Assembly (NCBI GenBank): GCA_036244855.1
Contig: BQKZ01001818.1
Coordinates: forward strand, 9,186 to 73,185
Source: Temnopleurus reevesii
Lineage: Eukaryota > Echinodermata > Echinoidea > Temnopleuroida > Temnopleuridae
Reading direction: 5' to 3'
Length of the DNA stretch: 64,000 nt
Shown one piece after another: positions 56,002-64,000 of the stretch. Positions within the stretch are counted from its first letter, which is position 1; every line of letters begins with the position of its first letter. Position numbers and translations under genes: made by a program. The notes under the pieces were generated by a model that was not told the origin of the DNA, did no database searches, and saw only the letters and a list, made by a program, of their open reading frames with translations.

Positions 56002-56590
56002 TAAAGGGGAACTTCACTCAGACATTGATATGCGCTTAGTGGATGAAGAAAAATACAATGGTCAATCTGTGAGCAAAATCCGACAATCCATTCAAAAGTT
56101 ATGAATTGTCAAAGTTTTGATTCATGTCCCTCATGGGCTCCTCAAATTGGCAATGTACAGGCACAAAATGGCTGCCATCATGGAGAACTCTCCTTTCCCT
56201 TTATACACAAAATTTCACATTTGCCTCTTTTTCCAGAAAAGTAGACAAAATTTTGTTTTTTCGCTCAAATATATTATAGCCACATCAATTCTGCAAATAT
56301 TCCAAAACGAACGGTGTTGATTCCTAATTTGAAATATGATATTCATCCATTTTCAATAAATTTAGATACAAAGTGAATGAGGAGTTCTCCATGTATGACA
56401 TCACAGATTATGCTAATAAGCTATACATTGCCAATTCAAGGATGCCCAGCACAGGTGGAAATAATAACTTTGAAAATTCATAACTTTTGAAGGGATTATC
56501 TGATTTTGCTCAAAATTTCACAGTTTGATCATCTGATTTTTCTTCATTTTCTGACCATACATTATTATCTGGGTGTAATAAGTTCACCTG
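56002..56590. mobile_element. Imperfect large palindrome, TIR element family M
   Basis: Inverted pairs: CATTCAAAAGTTATGAATTG (about 56090) with ATTCATAACTTTTGAAGGG (about 56478); ATTGGCAATGTAC (about 56137) with TATACATTGCCAATT (about 56424). Ends GGGGAACTTCAC / GTAATAAGTTCACC. Confidence 0.75.
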
Positions 56591-56808
56591 TTGCACAGTC
56601 TCATAGTCCCTTCAACTCATCTGAAGCTCTTTTTTTTTAAACACTGATTCTTGTATATTATGCCGACCTCTGTTTTTAACAAACCAGTAGGTAAAAATCA
56701 TACTGATGATGATTAAAGACCGATGCAAAATGAATGTGAATAGCTCAGTATATAATTCACCAAGCCTTGGAGATAAACTATGTATATTATATTACAAATG
56801 TATGTACT

Positions 56809-57300
56809 TTATAAGCTGAAATTTTTGTGGTGGTTTTTTAACACTAATTTTGCGGTTATGGCCTCGCGAAAATTTACACTCTATATGATGCATATCCATT
56901 TGTGTACAAACACTGTCAAAACTTGAAAATAACAACACGCCAATGTGTCAAACTGGTCAGAAATCGTGAAAATATTAACTTATACAGTATCCTAGTATTC
57001 TGCGGTTGTGACACTTGTCATCTGACCAAGTGGTCTAGGATGAGAGTATCACTCTGGAAGTTTGTTTCATTTTGACATTAATTTACCAAAGTTTTGTGAA
57101 AAGAAATTGCTAGGATCTTGTATAAACTGAATTTTATTCTGTATGAGCTCAAATTTTGCCGGGGTTTTATTGTTGTTAATCTCGTGGCCATGAATTTGCT
57201 AAGATTTCCACTCACTTTGATTCCTACAAACTTGGGTACAATATGAACCTTCTAAACGTAAATTTGCTTAAATTTATTTACGCTAAAATATTGCCTCTTC
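56809..57300. repeat. Two copies of the AAGCTGAAATTTTCGCG-type dispersed repeat
   Basis: TATAAGCTGAAATTTTTGTG (56810) and TATAAACTGAATTTTATTC (57120), each followed by GCGGTTATGGC or GTGGCCATGAATTTGCTAA and later ACGCTAAAATATTG. Same family as 51159-51340, its partner 52687-52860, and a weak copy at 10080-10190. Confidence 0.65.
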
Positions 57301-57361
57301 CAAAAGCTGATTTAGCTGAACTGGCTAGTGGAAGAAGCATGTATTAATGAAATAGTGAAGT

Positions 57362-57823
57362 TTTAAAGGGATAGTTTATTCCAGTATTTATTATAGCAGA
57401 TTTCATAGTCCCATCCTCCCTAAAAAACTTTGCTTTTTATTTCATCAAAACTCGTCAACTAGTACTCAAATTATACCCTTTTTGTTAACCGGCAATTGCA
57501 ATTCCAATCAATGGACAGAAAATGATCACTCCAAAATAACCGATAATATCGTTTAAGCGACATAGCTTGCGATCAGGCTATCGCGTAGCCAAATGCTGCA
57601 CGAATTTGCCACATGCCCTATACTGATTGCATAGTACTTCACGGGGAATTTCAATATGGCAATTTGCAGTGGAAGAGATTGTTGCCCTGAGCCAGCAAAT
57701 TGTTTTCAGATTTACAACTAGCACCCTGATATTTTTCGGGAATATTCAGGTTTATTCATTAAGAAATATCATTTAAGTTATAATAAAGGCAATAAAATTC
57801 TGGGATAAACTATCCCTTTAAAT
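57362..57823. mobile_element. TIR element family N
   Basis: TTTAAAGGGATAGTTTATTC at the left and GGATAAACTATCCCTTTAAA at the right are inverted; 460 bases, no coding content. Confidence 0.88.
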
Positions 57824-58954
57824 AATAAAAAAAAAGAAAGTAAAGTTTGTGATTATCATAGTTTAACAAAAAAAGATGAATTTGCTATCTTTGACATTGG
57901 GTGTTGGGTCAAAATGAAGATAGGTTACAAATTGAACATTTTTCTCAGAGTGTCTCAAAGGGGAACATCTGCAGTTGCTGGGTCCCATCGTGACGTTCTT
58001 GTGCTGAGGCAGAGAAAGAGAGAGAAGTGAATAATTGGAGATTCACACGGTCTACAATGACTTTACAAGAATCGCACCTCTACATTTGGTCGTCATCTTG
58101 AGAATCTGTTATCAAAACAAGTTCAGTGACATTCCATTTGATTGCATGCTCAGGAATTTACACTTGTGCTATGAGGATCTTGTTGTAGATGGCACATTGA
58201 CAATTAGATTCAACAGTCCTCGATGTGTGAACATTTTAAAGCAGTGCTAAAACAACTAGGTTTTTCCTCTTGCATGTATGCAATAAAAAAGGATATACAG
58301 TATCCGAAGGAGCATTAGATATTTTTGTATTTGGCTTTAAAACATCAACCATCATAAGTGGACCAATGAGAAAGAGCTCCAAATTCAAACTCTTAGGGTG
58401 TGACCCGAAGTTGCTGATATTTGGGAATCTGATATCAACCTCCAAAGTGAAGACTATTTAAACTTATTTTATCATTTTATGGCTATTAATTGAATGTATA
58501 TCAATGAGAGGCCACATTTTTCTTATGTAAATTTTATTATTGAAAATGAAGAGCCAACCCTATTTGCGACAGCCTCCTATTGAATTTGGCTTCTGTATAA
58601 TCCTCATTCCTGTCATCTCTATGGGTTAATGAAGTTTCAAGGAGGAATATTTTATTGTTGTGCCAGGTAATCTACAGCTCTTTTATAGCAATTTTTCTCT
58701 ATAATTGTAGAGCTAAATGAACCTTTTTTTCAACCAGAAAAAAAAAAGAAATATGATGAACGAGGAGGATGATATGATTAGATTTGGATTGGAAATGTTG
58801 ATCAAATGATATGAGCTTATGAATATAGAAAGGAAAATAATCTGTACAGAGTTAAGACATTTATCTGTACTAGAATAATTTGATTCCTAATTCTGTTAAT
58901 CCCTGACCCAGAAATATCTGCCAACTTCATCGCCCTTACCCTTGTCATCATCCT

Positions 58955-59705
58955 CCTCTCATTATTTTCCTCCTCATCTTCCCCTTCCTAAAACATCTTC
59001 CACACTCACCATCCTTTCCCTCAGCATCATAATCCTCCTCATCGTCTTCCTTTTCCAAATATCTTCTACCCTCATCATCCTTCTCCTTGTTATCATTATC
59101 CTCCTCATTATCATTTATTTCATCATCATCATTCTCTTCATCTCAGAAACAGCCTCCACCCTCATCACCGTCCTTCCCATTGTCATCATTGTCCTCATCT
59201 TCCCCTTCCTAAAACATCTTCCACATTCATCGTCCTTCCTCTTGGCGTCGTTGTCTTCCTCATCGTCTTCCTGTTCCAAATACATCTTCCACCATCATTA
59301 TCCTTCCCCTTGTCATCATTGTTCTCTTCATTGTCCCAGAAACATCTTTCACCCTCATCGTCCTTCCCCTCGACGTCATTATTATTCTCATCATCATCCT
59401 CATTCCACAAACATCTTCCACCCTCCTTCCCCTCCTCATTGTCCTCCTCATCGCCCAGAAACATCTCCTACTCTCATCATCATTCCTCTTGTCATTCCCC
59501 TTGTCATCATTTATGTCCTGCTCCTCGTCACCTTCATCCCACAAACATATTCCACTTTCAACATCCTTCCCTCCTCATTATCGTCCTCCTCATCATCATC
59601 TACCTCCTCATCTTCCTTGTCCTAAAACATCTTCCACCATCATCATCATTCCCCTTCTCATTATCATCTTCCTCCTCATCGTCTTCCTCCTCCTCTTCTT
59701 CTTGA
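58955..59705. repeat. Pyrimidine-rich minisatellite (CCTCATCATCC / AAACATCTTCCACC)
   Basis: Imperfect ~65-85 base units with AAACATCTTCCACCCTCATC-like phrases and CATCATC runs. It yields long open frames on both strands only because of composition. Confidence 0.85.
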
Positions 59706-60394
59706 CCCATCCTTGTTGTCTCTCCCTCCATATTTGCTTATTTTCTGTTCGGCTTCTAAGATAAGCATGTCGTTGTTGATTCAGCCTTCACTAGGGATGT
59801 GAAGCTGTATGTTTCTCTGTCTTCCCGTCACGTTGGTTGGCGCTTTCGAGAGCGAGCATTTACAATTCTGCGAGCATTTATTCAAAGAAAGCTGGACACA
59901 TCGTCTGGCTTCGTCAATGTTGAAATATGAGGATGTGTTTGTCATAAGTGAACACCTGGCCATCTTTAGCTTTTCTCCTTCTGTGTCTTTCTATTGAAAT
60001 ATCTTGTATGTTTGCCAAGATGTCCGCGAGATTTCTTATGTTCATGATTTTATCTGTTTTTCTTTCGTTTGAGATTCATGCAATTATGCACATTATTAAG
60101 CTGCCGTATGCATGCATATCACTCAGATTTAATCACTCTCCTTTATTTTTTCCTTGTCAAATTCCTCTACCTGGGTTTAATTTGTAGAGAATTTGGTTTT
60201 TTTTTGTGTAGAGAAATGTTAAAATGTAAGAGAAGTTTAAACATATTTTATTAACATTTTTTTCCAATATGTTTGTTCAATATCTGGAATGCCTACATGA
60301 AGTGTTTTGGAAACTCTAGTAGAATGAGTAGCTGCAAACATTCCTCTTACCAAAACATTGAAACCGTTCGGGAAAACATGTCAAATATTTATTT

Positions 60395-60740
60395 ATGCCT
60401 AACATGAGTCTAAACTCACACACTAATGGTTTAGAATATTGCAGCGGACTGGCAGCTTTCATTTCACTCTTCATGTGCTGCGAAATATCGATTAACTCAT
60501 GGAATCGTATCTTTCAAATGAATGCCTTCCGCAGTAACAAACCGACTGTGCATGCAAAAACCCTCCCCGGAGCTTTGCAAAAACAGATAGGTGAGCGGCA
60601 CGGTTTCTGGCACGGCAACCGCCGACCGTCTTTCCTTCCTCCGCTTTTCCCTCCCCCCTATGCGACCACTTATTGATTTCGGCAGTCCTTAATGCCATTA
60701 TGGAGGTGCTACAGAGTAAATGCTGCCTTGGCAAGAAGGA
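60395..60740. other. Moderate-GC, non-repetitive block
   Basis: Balanced composition and CpG content in a repeat-rich neighbourhood. There is a consensus-like donor (ACAGATAGGTGAGC at about 60583) but no convincing acceptor-frame combination with a known protein. Candidate conserved non-coding DNA only. Confidence 0.25.
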
Positions 60741-60967
60741 ATAGGAGCTTGAGTCAAGTATGCGGGTTCAGATAAACCCCTGATGTCTTCTTTAAGGCTT
60801 CTGTTATCGTGTGTATATTTACCGAGGTGTTGCGGGGGACCGCGGGAAGACTATGCAGAGAGCAATATGTAAACAGAGACAGAGAGGGGAGAGATGCAGA
60901 TGAGATAGAAACAGAGGAGGAGGGAGAAGGGAGTGAGAAATATGATGGAAGGTGAAAACAACAAAGT

Positions 60968-60968
<1 letters not shown>

Positions 60969-61009
<41 letters not shown>
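60969..61009. repeat. (GA)n microsatellite
   Basis: About 20 GA units in a purine-rich stretch (60855-61180). Confidence 0.95.
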
Positions 61010-61013
<4 letters not shown>

Positions 61014-61330
61014 GGGAGGAGACAAATAGAGTTATGAGACATTGATTTGCTTTCGTTTCAATGTTAGCATTGAAAATTCTCATATGATTTTTGAGGATAT
61101 GGAGAATCAAGAGAGAGATAAAGAGATAGATTGGGTGGGAGTGGAGATGGAGGGAGGGAGAGATAGAAGGGGAGGGAGGATAGATTGTTAAGACATTATT
61201 TTGCTCTCATAGCAATGTTTAGATGTTGAGCATGAACAATGTACATACATCCTCATTTTTTTTAGTACAAAAAGTGTCTTTGCAAGAGAGAACAATCAAT
61301 AGAATGAAAGAAAGGAAACATTATTTCATG

Positions 61331-62297
61331 GGGGGGGGGGGGGGGGGGGNNNNNNNNNNNNNNNNNNNNNNNNNNNNNNNNNNNNNNNNNNNNNNNNNNN
61401 NNNNNNNNNNNNNNNNNNNNNNNNNNNNNNNNNNNNNNNNNNNNNNNNNNNNNNNNNNNNNNNNNNNNNNNNNNNNNNNNNNNNNNNNNNNNNNNNNNNN
61501 NNNNNNNNNNNNNNNNNNNNNNNNNNNNNNNNNNNNNNNNNNNNNNNNNNNNNNNNNNNNNNNNNNNNNNNNNNNNNNNNNNNNNNNNNNNNNNNNNNNN
61601 NNNNNNNNNNNNNNNNNNNNNNNNNNNNNNNNNNNNNNNNNNNNNNNNNNNNNNNNNNNNNNNNNNNNNNNNNNNNNNNNNNNNNNNNNNNNNNNNNNNN
61701 NNNNNNNNNNNNNNNNNNNNNNNNNNNNNNNNNNNNNNNNNNNNNNNNNNNNNNNNNNNNNNNNNNNNNNNNNNNNNNNNNNNNNNNNNNNNNNNNNNNN
61801 NNNNNNNNNNNNNNNNNNNNNNNNNNNNNNNNNNNNNNNNNNNNNNNNNNNNNNNNNNNNNNNNNNNNNNNNNNNNNNNNNNNNNNNNNNNNNNNNNNNN
61901 NNNNNNNNNNNNNNNNNNNNNNNNNNNNNNNNNNNNNNNNNNNNNNNNNNNNNNNNNNNNNNNNNNNNNNNNNNNNNNNNNNNNNNNNNNNNNNNNNNNN
62001 NNNNNNNNNNNNNNNNNNNNNNNNNNNNNNNNNNNNNNNNNNNNNNNNNNNNNNNNNNNNNNNNNNNNNNNNNNNNNNNNNNNNNNNNNNNNNNNNNNNN
62101 NNNNNNNNNNNNNNNNNNNNNNNNNNNNNNNNNNNNNNNNNNNNNNNNNNNNNNNNNNNNNNNNNNNNNNNNNNNNNNNNNNNNNNNNNNNNNNNNNNNN
62201 NNNNNNNNNNNNNNNNNNNNNNNNNNNNNNNNNNNNNNNNNNNNNNNNNNNNNNNNNNNNNNNNNNNNNNNNNNNNNNNNNNNNNNNNNNNNNNNNN
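61331..62297. other. Poly-G tract and 948-base assembly gap
   Basis: G run from 61331 followed by N at 61350-62297. The true sequence is unknown; apparent open frames through it are artefacts. Confidence 1.
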
Positions 62298-62365
62298 TGA
62301 CATGTGCCATTTGTAGTTGGATTTGAATTCTACAATTTGTCAGGAAAATTATGAGTAAAAAACTG

Positions 62366-62602
62366 TGCGTGAGTGACACGACAAATTTTGGACATGGGTT
62401 TCTGACCATTATCGGTTATGACTGGATTCGTGCCAAAGTAGTTCTCCAAGAGTACAGTGGGTACCAGTACATGTACATTTATAGTGTATCTATCTAACAT
62501 ATATAGTCACAACCAGTCACTTACTCTTTGTGGCAAATAGTCTCCCCCTACATGCCGTGAGTGACACGACATCCAAAACGTGAGTGACACGACGAGTGCA
62601 AA
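62366..62602. repeat. Three copies of GTGAGTGACACGAC
   Basis: GTGAGTGACACGAC at 62369-62382, 62558-62571 and 62581-62594, in the same orientation, in front of the transposase-like fragment. Confidence 0.85.
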
Positions 62603-62881
62603 AATACAACATATATTTCTACAATCCAAGTGTGTTGGGCATTATGAGCAAGAATGAAATAGCATCAACATAAAACAAACTGCTTTCCATAACACTGCCC
62701 ACTTCAAAGCTGATATAGGTCCCCCTGGCGGTTCATTCTTGGTTCACATTCACATTTGCCCACAACCTCACATTCCCTATACCACACTGCATCAGTCACT
62801 CTTTAGCTTCCACCACTCTCCTCTTGGAATGAGGCATTTCACTTGAAGGAGGTGTTGTGCGGTATTGAGATTGATCACAAC

Positions 62882-64000
62882 TCAAACATGTTGTTTGTTG
62901 TCATACAGAACTTTGACCCGCTCTCCTTGTCTGTATGAGGCAGTGTTGGGGTTCACAACCACTGTATCCACCACTGCGGGTGGAATAATCTTTCCTGTAA
63001 GGAAGGAGAATTCTGTGTAGTCACTGGCATCATCTGACACGGTCTGGCAACCTATGATGTATGGCTCCACTTTCTTGAAGTAATGGCTCTTCCTGGTCCC
63101 AGGAATGGATTGGATTACCTTTTCCTCCTTATTCCAGGCTTTGTCCAAATGGGACGAACTGGTTTCAATTTCTTCTTTCGTCCAGTGAAGCACAGTAATT
63201 CCACTGCACACTTCAGATGCACATCCTGCAAATTCTTGAGAAGTTTGGGGATCAACTCTTCAAGCTTTGGTCTTCTCTCAAACTCTATGCTTGCAGGTCC
63301 CTCCTAAGCTATCGACATCACCCTTGCCATGAGATGTTGCACTGAAGTTCCACTGAAGTTCCACTCAACATCCCCATCCATCAGCGTCATTGAACTGTTT
63401 GTAATGCTGGGCTGCACCATCACTCTGAAATATCTTGTGTTCAATCTGCAATTCAGGGTGACTCTTCTCAAATGAATAAAAAACTTCGTTCAAGAAGACA
63501 TGAACAGCATATTTGTCATGATTCATGTAGTCAGAGACAACAACAATTGGCTCACTTCTGATGTCATCACTGTTGATGTCCTTACAATGAACCATTGCAG
63601 TGAAGAGGGTACAAGACTGATGATCCCAATGTCCACTTTGTACTTCATCCTGTGGGACAAACTGGTAATTCTCACTGAAATCAAAGTGGAACAATGCTAT
63701 GTTTGCAGATAGGTTGGCTTTCTACTGTTTGAAGGACGGAGACTGAGAAGTTTTACAAAGACATGGCCCAGGAAGAATCCAAGTTTGAGGTTGATGGCCT
63801 CAATGACATCAGAAAGGCTCCTGGACAATTTAACTCAAGCAAGACGACCCTCCTCATTGGTCATCCACTGCTGGTAATTGATTTGCTCGGCCAATTCTTC
63901 ATCTGTGAATTCCTCATCACAGAATTTTTGCCAGAGTTTCAAATTACCACAAACTGCACAGGACTGCATCATACAGGACTTGCTGTTTTCATCACACATG
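62882..64000 (-). pseudogene. Broken transposase-like repetitive gene (DFSENY / SDGAA family), C-terminal part
   Basis: Three minus-strand blocks in different frames: 64000 to about 63720 (Cys-rich start with CAVCGNLKLW, EELAEQINYQQW; in-frame TGA at 63835-63837), 63694-63365 (FDFSENYQFV at residues 4-13 and FQSDGAAQHYK at 89-99), and 63211-62882 (ends RQGERVKVLYDNK). This order is that of a large family of multi-copy genes found in many invertebrates and fish, which I judge transposon-derived: the Asp of DFSENY and of SDGAA could be RNase H-fold acidic residues. The stop and at least two frame breaks mean this copy is dead. The upstream part lies beyond the right edge. The family assignment is from recall of motifs; the mobile nature is inference. 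Confidence 0.7.

Noticed and set aside
58942..59625. 227-codon open frame rich in Ser, His, Ile and Pro
   Set aside because: It lies in a pyrimidine-rich minisatellite that is open in several frames on both strands; no domain, signal or splice support.
61223..62409. Open frames of 325-367 codons
   Set aside because: They are almost entirely N; the frame exists only because the gap contains no stop codons.

Overview
This is eukaryotic, intron-rich, repeat-dense animal DNA. No prokaryotic gene layout is visible. The two recognisable host genes, the many short hairpin (MITE-like) transposon families, tRNA-derived SINEs, a Penelope-like fragment and poly-G-associated assembly gaps suggest a marine invertebrate deuterostome, most likely a sea urchin. 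That identification is inference; no species-specific marker is present.

Layout. (1) About 11.4 kb down to 873, minus strand: the 5' half of a CLCN7-like lysosomal Cl-/H+ exchanger gene. Nine exons with clean splice sites and matching phases give the first 314 codons; the rest lies off the left edge. A perfect CLEAR box (GTCACGTGAC, the TFEB-type lysosomal element) sits upstream at 11400-11409. Two of its exons have degenerate partial copies of their 5' ends in the preceding introns. (2) 11.4-17.1 kb: intergenic DNA with MITEs and SINE pieces. (3) From 17562, plus strand: the start of a conventional protein kinase C gene (alpha/beta type). Exon 1 carries the pseudosubstrate and the first half of C1A, followed by a 10.2 kb intron and a 32 bp exon 2. 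The two genes are head to head. I found no further PKC exon, so 27932 to the repeat block at about 62.3 kb is probably intron 2. (4) 27.9-62.3 kb: non-coding DNA with tandem satellites, nested MITEs, segmental tandem duplications (48.1-53.3 kb), microsatellites and a 948-base gap. (5) 62.7-64.0 kb, minus strand: a broken copy of a transposase-like repetitive gene.

The two host genes have no obvious shared pathway. The window's main interest lies in the CLEAR box at CLCN7, the repeated 5'-exon duplications in that gene, several families of palindromic elements present as multiple copies (some nested inside each other or inside satellites), and duplicated blocks whose edge coincides with an ambiguous base. 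I did not find a convincing new multi-gene biological system.
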